A DNA stretch of 64,000 nucleotides from Macrostomum hystrix. Lineage: Eukaryota > Platyhelminthes > Macrostomidae. This document shows positions 44,591 through 55,523 of the stretch, piece by piece; the stretch's first letter is position 1, and each line of letters opens with the position of its first letter. Below the pieces are notes generated by a model. It saw only the letters and a list, made by a program, of their open reading frames with translations. It had not been told where the DNA came from and did no database searches. A program made the position numbers and the translations under genes. The stretch is taken from NCBI GenBank assembly GCA_950097015.1, contig CATNEN010000001.1, forward strand, positions 3,936,001 to 4,000,000. The letters run 5' to 3'.

Positions 44591-44842
44591 AGCTTTAAAT
44601 TTTTATATATTGTTGTATCATTGTATCGTTGTGTCGTATCAATGTTGTATCATTGTTGTTGTGTTGTATCAGTGTTGTATCAATGCTTAGTTCATTTCAT
44701 TGTTTAAAACTTTTTATCTGGGGGATTATCACCAATCTGGGATTGTAACCAAACTGAGGATCTGGGATTGTCATTAAACTGAGCTTTAAATGTTTATATA
44801 TTGTTGTATCATTGTATCGTTGTATCGTATCAATGTTGTATC
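44591..44842. repeat. TTGTATCA simple repeat region
   Basis: Irregular repeats of TTGTATCA and TTGTTGTATCATTG, continuing at 45446-45490 on the other side of a solo LTR. No gene. Confidence 0.7.
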
Positions 44843-45445
44843 TGTAATAGGTCTATATTTTTCTGCATTATAGCTGGTGATGGTTTTCTTTTTATTTTTC
44901 TCGCGCTACAAAATTTTATTACATATTTTATATACATATAGTATATTACATATTATAAATATTTTATATACTTTATATAATTTAGTAAATATGCGTTATT
45001 AAAACAATATTGATAAATGCTATATAAGCATGAAGTTTTTCGTGGTGATAATACAACTCGCCAGTGAGCCAAGAAAGGCAAAATCTGAGAAAGAAGATCT
45101 ATTTGAATAAAGCAAACGTGTTGTGTTAGTTATTGAGGAAAGCACATTTAGTGCGAAACCGAGGATTGAGGCTGTGACCCTCTGATCCTGGAGAAACGCC
45201 CAGCAGAGACTGGAGAATAAGAGACCAGTGCCTTAGAGGGATAAACCGCTCGTGCCAGTGCAGAAGCGCTACCTAGGAGAATCTCACAACGTAAGAGTTG
45301 TGAAGTTAAAACGACCCTTTTCAGGGCCACCGAGTTAAAGACATACGGAGAATTTGAACAGTAGAGAAGGAGCTAAAAGAACAGAAGAGGCCAAAAGATA
45401 CGCTACCAAGGAAGAGAGAAAAGTAGAGTGACAAGCCCTGTTACA
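44843..45445 (+). mobile_element. Solo LTR with TATC target duplication
   Basis: 603 bp starting TGTAATAGG and ending CTGTTACA, flanked by TATC on both sides (44839-44842 and 45446-45449). A TATA box (CTATATAAGC) is near 45020 and an AATAAA signal near 45107, so it reads on the plus strand. The segment AAAACGACCC...GGGCCACCGAGTT resembles the U5 of the gypsy LTRs here, so it is a related family. Confidence 0.88.
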
Positions 45446-45568
45446 TATCATTGTTGTTGTGTTGTATCAGTGTTGTATCAAGACTTAGTTCATTTAATTG
45501 CTTAAATTTTTTTAATCAACTAATACAAACCATTAAATAAATAAATAATTAAATAAATATATGCTCTT

Positions 45569-45640
45569 GACTTACTTGACTTAGCGGCAGGGAGCCTCCA
45601 TGACGGACGCAGCGAGGAGGCGGCCGGTGCCGCCTATATC
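45569..45640 (-). mobile_element. 5'-truncated LINE copy (3' end only)
   Basis: About 72 bp match the 3' end of the LINE at 34019 onward (CTTACTTGACTTAGCGGCAGG...CCTCCATGACGGACGCAGC). As in the full copy, the end is AAGTCAAGTAAGTC with no poly(A). Confidence 0.85.
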
Positions 45641-45699
45641 GGAAGCTTAGACTTAGAAGCTTATCGGAATATATGCTCAGTTAAAGAGTGACTATAAGC

Positions 45700-46023
45700 A
45701 TGCCAAACTTTATCGGGTCGGATTCAATTGAAAATCTATCTAGAAATGATTTCCTACACGACTGAGTTGGTTTCTATTCTCAAATGATTTCCACTCGAAC
45801 TTATTAACCTGGAAAGTCACCTAGAAAATTTTATCTTGACTCTGACTATGTCAGTACTATATGGCTGTCGTCGGTGTCCCAATAGATTTGAGCACAGTTT
45901 ATCGAGTCGGATTCAATTGAAAATCTATCTAGAAATGATTTCCTACACGACTGAGTTGGTTTCATGATTTTAAATGATTTCCACTCGAACTTATTAACCT
46001 GGAAAGTCACCTAGAAAATCCCG
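45700..46023 (+). repeat. Tandem duplication, about 190-bp period
   Basis: TTTATCGGGTCGGATTCAAT at about 45709 recurs as TTTATCGAGTCGGATTCAAT at about 45898, each followed by matching sequence through GGAAAGTCACCTAGAAAAT. No coding content. Confidence 0.85.
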
Positions 46024-46685
46024 GGCTCTATGAGCAATGGGATATTGCATGCATGCGACTTTCCCAGTGCTATTTTTAGAGCAGCACATGAACAAACAGA
46101 GCTGGGAATTGCCGTTCGAGCTGAGCATGACAGCTAGGACTGATAAGAAGTTTCTAGAACGGAAATCAGCGGAGCAGGGATAGAGACGTTTTCTAGCACC
46201 GAAAATGTAAAGGAAAGACATGCGTTCACGCATGTACATGTTGGCAATAAAGCTATTTAGAAAGCAGCGAAAAGTGACGTACAGTCACACAGTTTTAAAG
46301 CTCACCAGAACTCTAGAGCAGTGTCTCGTTGGCACATTGAGGATCTGGGATTGTCACCAAACTGAGGATCTGGGTTGTCATTAAACTGAGCTTTAAATTT
46401 TTACTTGTTGTATACCGACTGAACACATGCGGGATGAAGGCTTAGTTCATTTCGTTGTTTCAAACATTTTAATTAACTAATACAAATCTTAAAACAAATA
46501 TATGTCTATAAATATATGGTCAGTTAAAGAGTGACTAAGCATGCCAAACTTAACTGGTGCCTACGAGAGAAATCAACTAATGCGAAACTAAAAATTTAAA
46601 CTCTTTCTGTCTCAAATCTTTTCTTTGATCTCTTTCTGACTTCTCATGCCATTAATGGCATTAATGAAATTAATCGTAATTAAAA
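46024..46685. other. No supported gene
   Basis: Mixed repeat fragments, including two stray 25-bp minisatellite units near 46340-46390 and a second copy of CAGTTAAAGAGTGACTAAGC near 46520. Confidence 0.45.
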
Positions 46686-46920
46686 TTTAAACATTCTACT
46701 ACATCTCACTACCCCACTTCCCCTCACTCTACTGCATCTCACTACCACACTTCCTCTCACTCTACTGCATCTCACTATCCCACTTCCTCTCACTCTACTG
46801 CATATTACTACCACACTTACTCTCACCCTACTGCTCTCCCTCTCACCCTACCTGATCCCCCTTTCACCATACCTGCTCTCCATCTCACCCTACTGATCTC
46901 CCTCTCACCCTACTAATCTA
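46686..46920 (+). repeat. Pyrimidine-rich tandem repeat
   Basis: Units of about 43 bp built on CTCACTCTACTGCATCTCACTA, then shorter CCTCTCACCCTACTG units. The plus strand is almost purine-free over about 230 bp. Confidence 0.85.
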
Positions 46921-47402
46921 GGGAATCTAGGGATTCTAGGGAAGGCACGGAATCGATTTTGGGACCTCCCTTAATCCAGATTGATCTCGACGAATTTTGA
47001 GTCCCTATGCTCTATGATAAATGTAGAGGAAATTGAAAATTAGAAGCAACCATGTTAATTTATATACTAGCTAGCTATTATACTAAGTTGTCATGCAGAG
47101 TCATATAATTTCAGTCTACATGAGCAGGTCTTTCGGAAAGAATGAGCTATAGGATATGACTGAAACAGTATCCTATCGTTTCTACTAATAGTAGCACATG
47201 GCGAATTAATCTTCCTCCAAATATTTTCGCATACGAAAAAAAAGTTGGAAAATGTAGTAGAAAATTTCGAAAATGATGCAAACAATATTTCCAAATTTAA
47301 GAGCAACTAGACATGTTAAAGGTGAAATAATATTTTTCTGCAACCATAAGTCACGTGTACTACACGAAAAGAAAAAAAACCGCGTAAAAAGTGATGTTTA
47401 CA

Positions 47403-47535
47403 AAACCGTGCGCCCAGGCGGCGGGAGGCGTATAGCAAGGGCGTATAGGAAAATCACCATGCGCCCCGGCGCCGGCTGGGCGTATAGCGGGGCGCACGGC
47501 GCCCCACTCTGCGCCCCAAAAAGCTGTCCCACCGG
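47403..47535. other. GC-rich island with GGCGTATAG repeats
   Basis: About 130 bp of very high GC in AT-rich surroundings, containing GGCGTATAG-type words three times and GGCGCC/GCGCCCC palindromic words. It directly abuts a pol fragment. Function unknown. Confidence 0.6.
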
Positions 47536-47748
47536 GTAGTGGTACTGTCCACAATAGTGAGTACATAGCGGTGTCCTCGTTTACTCTCTTTGGAGATTGG
47601 GCCGATAATGTCAATGTGCAGCCGGTGAAATCGTTCACAAATTGGGAACTTCTGTACCGGCGCTTGCACTTTACTGCCGACCTTACTCTCTAGACACGGA
47701 ATACATTCCGAAATATACCGCTCAAGAGAGGTTACCAATCCCGGTTTC
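47536..47748 (-). pseudogene. Gypsy integrase fragment
   Basis: The minus strand encodes KPGLVTSLERYISECIPCLE through LHIDIIGPISKES and YVLTIVDSTT. This is the CxxC half of the zinc module and the first catalytic Asp of integrase, matching copy A pol around 14170-14375. It is cut at both ends. Confidence 0.9.
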
Positions 47749-48410
47749 CTACGCATCGTGGCAAACAGCGTGACTCGACAAGTTTCAGCACGCTTGTCAA
47801 GCAGGGCGCCGAGTTGGTCATCGATCGGCCCTATCGCATGGGCGATGGGCGTCGAAATGTACTGTCGGCATATGTGCACGCGCATCCCGACAAGCTAGAC
47901 CAGCTGGTGCCACTGTACGACACATCGCGTAACTGTGTCGTCAATGCGTATGGACGCCTGGCCAAACAACAGGCCAATCTTATGGTCGCCGACGACGTCA
48001 GAGGATGTTTCGAGACATTCTGTCACAATCGGCTTCTTGATCGTCGACATCAACAACATCCAACAGCCGAAAATGACACGAAGCGGCGTCGCTCTGCCTG
48101 TAGCGTTGATCTGGACGCAACCAACCGTTGTGCTGATGTCAACAACGTTTCGGATGAACGGCTATCCGGTGTGACATTGCCGCAAGGAGATGCCGATGCC
48201 GCAGCAGAATTGGTTCTGACCGCCGACCTTGACGACGATGTCGCAATGTCAATAAGTGATGTGCAGTCATCGCAATCTACTATACCTGCGACTGATGCTT
48301 TGCATGCATCTAGACGCTCGTATTGTATATGCACACACAATATATTGACTACGACAGTGTCAAGACACGGCCGATTGATCAAGGCGCGACAATGTCTGTG
48401 CGGCAATTGA
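47749..48410 (+). CDS. Unidentified open frame
   Basis: The frame is open from the junction with the pol fragment to a TGA at 48408, about 220 codons, with a first ATG at about 47838. Residues around LVKQGAELVIDRPYRMGDGRRN and DKLDQLVPLYDTSRNCVVNAYGRLAKQQANLMVADDVRGCFETF read like a real helical protein; the second half (Asp/Ala-rich, then STIPATDALH) looks less so. I do not recognise the family. It may be a captured exon or part of an unknown element. Confidence 0.35.
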
Positions 48411-48473
48411 TTTCATTCAATTGAATTGGCTCGGCGTGCAACTCAGATTGGGCTGCTTTGTCTGTCTACTGGC

Positions 48474-48477
48474 TGAT

Positions 48478-48536
<59 letters not shown>
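48474..48536 (+). repeat. (GGCT)n microsatellite
   Basis: About 15 copies of GGCT with one GATT interruption near the start. Confidence 0.97.
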
Positions 48537-48759
48537 ATAATCGACTGACTCACTTATAATAAATTCAGACTGAACTTGATTTAATCGATTGATTTAATAT
48601 ACGTTGATATAAGAATAAACTAAAAAAGTTAAACTTTTACGCGATTTGATTCTAAGCGATTTGATTTCACTACTGTCTATTCTTATTACATAAATTTTCG
48701 TTTTAAGTCTACTTCATTATTCTCAGGTTTTGCGCAATATAAATACAAACATAATATCT

Positions 48760-49910
48760 CAGACTGATCGATTACGATTACGTCGGTCTTGTAATAAGTC
48801 TCAACGCCAATGTACACCGCATAACCGCCAGTCAGTTCAGTTCATATTATTTTAATGATAGAATAAACAAGATAAGAAGTTGTGTACTATTAACGATTAT
48901 ACAAATAACAAACACTGAATTATTTTCATATTTTATTTATTTATATTTTAAAACGGATGAACGGTGCAGAGCAATGCTGACTGCTCACATTGCCGTTAGG
49001 CCGCACGTTAGCCAGCTGAAAGCATTCAGAAAAAAAACGGAAATCTGACTAACGTGCGGCCTAGCGGCAATGTGTGAGCAATAGCCAGCTGATATCTTAG
49101 CAGCTTCCATTGAAGGACGCGAAAATACATTCTACTGTTCAACCAGTATGTGACATGTCGCAGTATGTGAACCACGGAACCGTCACACCGAGTCACTATA
49201 TACACTACAATACCGTAGCAGTCCGGTGTGACTATGCTGTCTTCCATAAGAGCCTTCTTACCTTTTTACCACTGCCACATTATGCACAGATCTCAAGTAG
49301 TCAACGATCATAGTCGTTTTGACTTAAGAATACGTATGTACTTTCGCGAAAAAAAATTTGGCAGTGCGCAAATACTAATTATAGATGAAATGTCTGGCTA
49401 TATTCGCGAAAATACCATAGATATAGCCACGCTACTGAAAGATCTTTTGCAAAAATACTGCATACAATATGAATTATATGCAGTCGTTTTTTGTGTCTAT
49501 GGCCAAAAACGTCTGACTGTATTTTCAAAAGAAAAAATGTGGATACGAAGAAAAAATCGCGAAAAATCGAGCTGTACCAAGCAGATATGTCTATGTTAAA
49601 ATACGCACGATTTTATGCACTACATACCCAGTTTGCATGTTTTAATTGTCCATCTTGGCATATCTAGCAAGACGTGAGCGTATAATAATTTATTAGTCGT
49701 TTGTACTTTACTTTTTATAAGTTCTCTTTTCCGTCATTATTCTTATTTTACTTGATATTATATATCAGACTGATCGATTACTATTGCGTCGGTCTTCTAG
49801 TAAGTCTCAACGCCAATGTACACCACATAACCACCAGTCAGTTCATTTAATATACTAAAAATGTATATTATTCTAATGATAAAATAAATAACCAAGATAA
49901 GAAGTTATGT
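48760..49910 (+). repeat. Pair of about 150-bp direct repeats
   Basis: CAGACTGATCGATTACGATT...GTCTCAACGCCAATGTACACCGCATAACCGCCAGTCAGTTCA (48762-48890) recurs at 49770-49905 with substitutions and a small insertion, about 1 kb apart and in the same orientation. The DNA between has no clear gene; the ORF at 49228-49599 has no recognisable motif. Confidence 0.8.
48983..49079. repeat. Hairpin-forming inverted repeat
   Basis: GCTCACATTGCCGTTAGGCC (arm 48983-49011) pairs with GGCCTAGCGGCAATG (arm 49049-49079). Arms are about 30 bp with a few mismatches, and the loop is about 37 bp. This is the size of a tiny palindromic element. Confidence 0.8.
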
Positions 49911-50256
49911 ATTGTGAAAACTATAACGAACAATGTTTTTTTGTTTTTTATATCTTTATATTTTTTTTAATATAAGAGCACATTGTCCTTTGCAAGAGGA
50001 CATAAGAGCACATAGTTTCAAATTGTCCTTTGTCTTTTCCTTTGTCCTTTGGCGCATACACAATACACTACCACACCGGACACTATCACTCTCATCGTAT
50101 CGTATGTGCTGATATTAGTCGCAGCTCACAGATCACAGTACACCGGGCTGCGGGATGAAAGATGGGTTTTAGGTTTCATTTAGTTTGTTAGCTCGGTTAT
50201 CAGATGTGTTATCGCAAATATTCAATTTAAAATAATAATCGAAAGTTACTACTTAC
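49911..50256. other. Intron-like sequence shared with 58.3 kb
   Basis: No ORF. From about 50144 to the exon boundary this is similar to 58285-58402 (AAAGATGGGTTT, GGTTATCAGATG), which follows the paralogous exon there, so it is likely the start of a shared intron. Confidence 0.55.
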
Positions 50257-50520
50257 ATAAGGGTCAAGCCCCGCAGCTATGCGGCGAGCCCTGGCCATGC
50301 GTAGCATGGCCGCTCGGACCCGCCGCATAGCTGCGGCCATCACATCCTCCGCCCGGCGCCGTCCCGGCGTCCCGACCTCCGCTGCCGCCAACTCACTCGC
50401 TGCCTCACTCGCTTTCCTCAGTGCATCCTCCAACTCTTCGGCAGCGGAGGCAAGAACGAATGCCCGGAACGGCGCCGGGAACAAATGAAAGCTGCTGTTG
50501 TTGCTGCTGCTGCTTGCCAT
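50257..50520 (-). CDS. Short paralogous first exon X1
   Basis: 88 codons from ATG (50520) to a phase-0 donor TTAT|GTAAGT. The exon has a Ser/Asn-rich start (CAG/AGC repeats), then FHLFPAPFRAFVLASAAEELEDAL and a helical Ala/Arg-rich region ending MRRVRAAMLRMARARRIAAGLDPY. It aligns with X2 at 58403-58693 through the same donor. Upstream (50530-50600) the Ser-rich part and FHLFPA are partly duplicated by repeat expansion. The product is unknown; later exons were not found. Confidence 0.6.
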
Positions 50521-50759
50521 TATGCTGGTGCGCCGGGAACAAATGAATACTGCTGTTGCTGCTGTTGCTGTTGCTACTGCTGCTGCTGCTGCTGTGGCGT
50601 TGGTTGTGGGCTGATTTCTTGGCCGATAAGATATTTCTTGTTCTTAATACCCAGACTGGCCTGTATTCATTTGATTTGTCTGTGGACTGACTCACCTGTG
50701 TTTGATAAAATATACTCTATGGGGACTTTGATTAAAGTTATAATTTTTTAACTTAACTA

Positions 50760-52433
50760 TTTTTTTACCTTAAGGCTGGCTTGATTTACTATCTGACTGA
50801 ACATGTCGTTCATTGCCCATCAGATGCAGTTAGTGCAAATGTATCTTCACCCGCACATATTTCAACTCTTTCTCAGCTGTCGCATAGATTGCATTGGCCG
50901 GTTCATAGCGCATCGAGGGTGCTTCGAGCAGCTACCTAGTTTGCAGCGCGGTGTTCCAAATGCTGAGTATAGCGCATGCTATGAGTATATCTCATATTGT
51001 CCATGCATGACTTATCATCAGTAATTAAGCCTTGATTTTGAAGACATGTAATTGAGACCGACTGTTTTCTATAAAAGTATGAGATCTACGAGTACTTATA
51101 AGTGCTATACTATAAATAAACTAATAGTTGCTGCACATTATTTCATAAACTAAAAAACAAAAAAGCACACTTAACGTTGTTGCGAGTGCAGCCGTGGAAC
51201 TCTATTGACATGACAAGGAGTTCGTGAAGGTCGCTGTCGTTCTCTAACCTGCTAAACTCGGCCAGATGCAGCTAGCCGGGACGCTGGGCAAACTTGTGCT
51301 CGACGCTGACTGAAATTCCCATGCTGCAGAGGGTTAGATCAATTCATTTATCTCATTTTGAATTCCTAATGTGAATTTAAACTCAAACTGCTTAAGAAGA
51401 AAGTAACTGCATACCTGTACATCCGAGGTAAGAGCTAAGAGCGATGTCGATCGTCGGTACATTTTCTGCCGACCACCTTGCAACACACGTCTCAGGATTT
51501 TCTGGAACGGGGAAAACTAAAATTGGAATTTGACAGTATACAGTTTTTGCTTTCGGTTGAAATTTTATCCCTGTCAACTATGAATTTCAGCTACATTTCA
51601 GCAAGCCTTTAAGGGACAGATGCGATTATAGCCAGCTATTATATCAAGTCATTCTGAGAAGCTAAGCATGCATGCATGTTAAGTGCAGAAACACAAAGCA
51701 AGGTGCAATAGCTCAATAAATATGTTTGTTGTCGTTCAAAGCTAAAGCACTTTATAAATACTTATACATGCAGTGCATGTAATAAATAAATAAGTGTGAA
51801 AGAAATAAAGACACGAAGGCATAGATATCCAAGAATTCATCGGCGTTGGCGCGGCGCATCTTTTCTGCTCATCGGAATATATATAGTGCTCTGAAAGGCG
51901 AAAAGGAGTTTTATGACGCAAATGTGATAATTTAAATACGTAATTGGTATTTGCATGCACATGCACGTGCACCTTTAATAAATGCTTTATCCAATGGCAA
52001 CAAGGGCATGCATCCAACTCTAAGCAAATGCTTGGGGTTGGCTTATGGAATGAGCTGCATGGTTAAACACGAAGTGCGGCACGTACGAAAAAAGACTAAG
52101 GTTATAGCATTTAGCTACTGTCATTAAATGTGAGTGCATGCATTTTGCTTTATTGTAATATTGTGTTAGCATTTGTGGTGTGAATTGTAGCATGTTAAAC
52201 GACGTGTAGCTAATGGCTAGAAAGATATTTAGTTTTACCACCTAGCACCAATATGAACTTTTTAAGGAAAGTAAAACCTGCAAAACTGGGTATAGTTTGT
52301 TAGGACGTTTAAAGGCATATTTTAAGAATTATTAAAAAAACTGTCAAGATTTGCGAAGTATACAAATACGAAGTATACGAAGTATGCGAACTATGGTATA
52401 AAATAGCAAAAAGTACATGGTTTAACAAACCTT
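50760..52433. other. No supported gene
   Basis: ORFs are short and without motifs. TGCATGCATG palindromes occur near 51668. 52340-52400 has a few CGAAGTATA repeats. Confidence 0.4.
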
Positions 52434-52820
52434 TTATTTATGACCGCCCGAAGGTAGGTGCCGGGGCGGGGTGAAGTTGGCAGATGCCCCGGCACCTACC
52501 TTCACCTTCCACACCACTCTGCCCTGGCTCACCGTGTGTGGCTCAATAAGCCACGGTGAGCCAGGGCCCTTCTTCGCCTGCTGCTCATGCTTCGCCTGCT
52601 GCTGCTGCTCGTTCGCCTGCTGCTGCTGCTCGTTCGCCTGCAGCTGCTGCTCGTTCGCCTGCTGCTGCTGCTGCTGCAGCTTATTTTCATTGTTCTGCAT
52701 TTTCCTGATGACACTACACATCTGCTGCTGCTCGTTCGCCTGCTGCTGCTGCTCGTTCGCCTGCTGCTGCTGCGGCTGCTGCTGCTGCTGCTGCTGCAGC
52801 TTATTTTCATTGTTCTGCAT
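52434..52820 (-). CDS. Glutamine-rich ORF with duplicated repeat
   Basis: 128 codons: a MQNNENKLQQQQ block followed by ANEQQQ units, which is then repeated (MQNNENKL occurs twice, 120 bp apart). The C-terminal third (GPGSPWLIEPHTVSQGRVVWKVKVGAG) overlaps two perfect DNA hairpins. It has triplet-repeat expansion (CAG) character. Whether it is translated is unclear; the hairpins suggest the RNA or DNA structure may matter more. Confidence 0.35.
   Translation of the reverse strand: MQNNENKLQQQQQQQPQQQQANEQQQQANEQQQMCSVIRKMQNNENKLQQQQQQANEQQLQANEQQQQANEQQQQAKHEQQAKKGPGSPWLIEPHTVSQGRVVWKVKVGAGASANFTPPRHLPSGGHK
52450..52503. repeat. Perfect hairpin 1
   Basis: GAAGGTAGGTGCCGGGGC pairs with GCCCCGGCACCTACCTTC: an 18-bp perfect stem with an 18-base loop. 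Confidence 0.95.
52521..52567. repeat. Perfect hairpin 2
   Basis: GCCCTGGCTCACCGTG pairs with CACGGTGAGCCAGGGC: a 16-bp perfect stem with a 15-base loop, 17 bp from hairpin 1. Confidence 0.95.
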
Positions 52821-52868
52821 TTTCCTGATGAACGAAAGACTTCACGGTTGTCTGAACTAGATAGCTGA

Positions 52869-53597
52869 AATTAATTGGTTTTAATCAAATTCGTATCTTC
52901 GTATGAACAGATCTTTGTATGATTATCGATTTTTAAGAGCACTCGGCACTGAAATCTCAGAGGAATCAAATGAGAAGCAATCAAAAGAATCTCGAAGGAA
53001 TTAAACAAATAAAAGAAATTGAAAGACAGACGAAACAAATACTATTGGTTCGGCAAGAGTTTTTTCTATTTAAAAAATTCATCTGACTGGTGAGTTACTA
53101 AAGTTTCAATTGTAGCTCGAACATTTTTATCAGACTTATTTAAATGGCTAATAATAAGTTTTTCAGCCAATTAAGTATTCATCATTATTAAACAGGTCCT
53201 TATCACACTAGCTGGAATGGTAGCATTGTTGACTGGCTTAAGGCAGTACTACCTAGCAACTGCTTTCCTTACATCAGTGCATCTGAGAACTGGTCACATT
53301 GTAAGTGCTTGACTAATCATGATCCTTTTGTGAAGTACTAAACACCTAACCCAGAATTGATAGCTACTAGCTTTTTGAGTCATTGGTTTGTATTATACAG
53401 GTTTACAGGTTCAGTTTGTCTAAAAAGGTACTATGCATGCATTTTTTAACTACAAGGTTGTTCTGTTACTAAACATAGACTACCTTTGTATGTCAGACCC
53501 TAAAGTGTCATAAAAATTATAGCCATTCACTAGCTATTGACAGCTGTTGGTACTAGCTAGGGTTATTTGGTCTGCTGCATTCATGTGAGACAATTTG
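52869..53597. other. No supported gene
   Basis: AT-rich non-coding DNA without repeats of note. Confidence 0.4.
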
Positions 53598-53830
53598 TGT
53601 CCTTTAGCAAGACACTTAATTAACTCTGCATTGCTTCAGAGTTCACCCAGCTGTTAAATGGTACCCAAATAATTGAAGGTGGGTGTGGTGTCCCCCCAGT
53701 CCATGGACTGTACAGCTGTACGCAGTCTTCAGATGAGCCGGGCAATAGCTGCAGCTGTGCTGTCGGCTGCACATCTGGCCCGATTGGTGTACTCAATTAT
53801 TATTGCTATTTTCATTCATGTACAAGGTTG
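53598..53830 (+). mobile_element. SINE fragment
   Basis: It contains TGTCCTTTAGCAAGACACTT, CACCCAGCTGTTAAATGGTACC and CAGTCCATGGACTGTACAGC, then CTTCAGATG...GCTGTGCTGTCGGC and an ATTATTATT-like tail. The same core is at 54200-54512 (minus), 54928-55100 and 60715-60945. The first motifs resemble the core shared by many invertebrate SINEs. The tRNA-like head is missing here. Confidence 0.75.
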
Positions 53831-54199
53831 GTTCTAAGCACTTTTGTTCATTGATTAGTAGCTCTGATTACTTTAGAAATGGAGGTGTAGTAATAAATCA
53901 GACGCTCTTGAAACAGCACCAGGTTAAGGCAAGTCAAGTTACTTGTACTGGTATCTAGTATTTGGTCCTACCATAGCCAGTGACCCCAGTGTATACTTTA
54001 GTTATTTGGTCTGGTTCAATGGTATTTAGCAGCTAGGGGTCGGCAATGAGCCAGTGGGCCACTTACAGAACCTAAAAGACGAAGGCTGTATTAAATGTAG
54101 GAATCTGAGAAAGGGCAGGGATTAGACATGGGATAGATGAGACAGGGGGGAATTAGGATGGGGGTTTGATTCCTAACTCTTCTGGTACAACTTTTGCCC

Positions 54200-54512
54200 T
54201 TTGGCATGGGCCAGATGTGTAGCCGACAGCACAGCTGCAACTATTGTGCGGCGCATCTGAAGACTGTGTACGGCTATGGACTACAGCCAGTACAGTCCAT
54301 CGACTGGGGGTAGGCTACAACCACTATAAGTTACCACAGCTAATACTGGTACACATATAATAGCTAGCTGAACTGAAGCAATTCAGAGTTAATTGCCTAT
54401 CTTAGAGGCACAAATTTCAAATTGTTTCTTAAAGAAACAGGAGTCAGGAATCGAACCATCAACCTTCAAGATGCGAGTCTGACGCTCTAACTGCTGGGCT
54501 ACAACACAGCTG
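54200..54512 (-). mobile_element. tRNA-derived SINE, near full length
   Basis: On the minus strand the head reads TAGCCCAGCAGTTAGAGCGTCAGACTCGCATCTTGAAGG...GGTTCGATTCC in pieces: an A box (TAGCCCAGCAGTTAGAGCG) and a B box (GGTTCGATTCC), as in a tRNA gene with a Pol III promoter. The shared SINE body with the CAGTCGATGGACTG region follows. Confidence 0.85.
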
Positions 54513-54518
54513 TAAAAT

Positions 54519-54911
54519 AATAATAATAATGACACTAGACACAAGGGCCAGTGCAGGTGTTGTGTGTCAAGCACACTAGCAGGTGGGGAATGCACACCTA
54601 ATGTACTTCCCGGCCCTCTCGGACACCGGTTGACAGCCGCGTGTCAGCAATGGAATTTATTTTTTCCAAACATATCGGCAGCATCCAAACCCACTGAATT
54701 GCCGCACAGAACTGCTTTATTTCACGCCAGCCGGAATTATTATTCCCCGACGAAATGTCGGTACTCATTTGCAGCTGAGTAGACTGTGTGCACATCAGGG
54801 CAAAGCAGCTTGCCAAAGGCTGCACGAATAGTTCTAGACTAGGTCGGGAGATGAACCCAGGACCATCTGATCCAGAGTCCGACACCTTACAGACCGAGCT
54901 ATCCGCCCCTC
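54519..54911 (-). mobile_element. Second tRNA-derived SINE with ATT tail
   Basis: The head (minus) has an A box (GATAGCTCGGTCTGTAAGG) and a B box (GGTTCATCTCCC). The body is unlike the other SINE. It ends in (ATT)n at about 54519-54531, right against the head of the neighbouring SINE. Confidence 0.75.
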
Positions 54912-54927
54912 TGTTTATCCGAGCTAG

Positions 54928-55100
54928 CTGTAAAATGGGTACCAATATTAGCTATTTGAACTTAAGGTGGGTCTGGCATCCCTCAGTCCATGGACTGAAC
55001 AGCCATGTGCAGCTTTTAGATTCGAGCGTATGCTGCACAATAGCTGTGGCTGTGCTCTTGACCATACTGCACAATTGGCCGGATAGGTATAATAAATTAT
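54928..55100 (+). mobile_element. SINE body fragment
   Basis: AATGGGTACCAATATTAGCT through CAGTCCATGGACTGAACAGC to GCTGTGGCTGTGCTC and an AATAAATTATATT tail. It matches the 53598 copy without a head. Confidence 0.7.
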
Positions 55101-55523
55101 ATTAATTACTTAGCCTATATATTATATATATGCTGTTATTTATTTTTTTGCTCTGTTTAATACATTTAAAACCAACAAGCTAACCAACAACTCTCTTAAC
55201 CACCTTATCCTTTTCAAACAGGTTAAGGAATGGCAAGATTCTCAATCTGCATGTACGAGAGCTTACTGGAACTTCTACTGTAACTTCTACTTCTACTTCT
55301 CCATTCCGGCCATAGAGGAGCCTGGTTGGCCCAGGAATCTGCCATAGTCTTTTCACAATGTTAAGTGAAGGGACGGGTTGATAAGTACGAGATAAGTTTG
55401 TAACTAAGCAAGTCTCTTTGCGAATTACAAATCAATAAGATTGTGAATGGATCAGTGAGTCTGAATGATTGAATAGTGAGTCTACAAATGAGTTAATGCA
55501 GAAATATTATTTTAGAACCTTAC
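55101..55523. other. No supported gene
   Basis: Non-coding, possibly intron of the minus-strand gene described next. (TTCTAC)n-like words occur at about 55270-55300. Confidence 0.4.

Noticed and set aside
49228-49599. 123-codon plus-strand ORF
   Set aside because: No motif, lies between direct repeats, and its composition matches surrounding AT-rich DNA.
54440-54512. Possible tRNA gene
   Set aside because: A and B boxes are present, but the cloverleaf is imperfect and a SINE body follows directly, so it is a SINE head.
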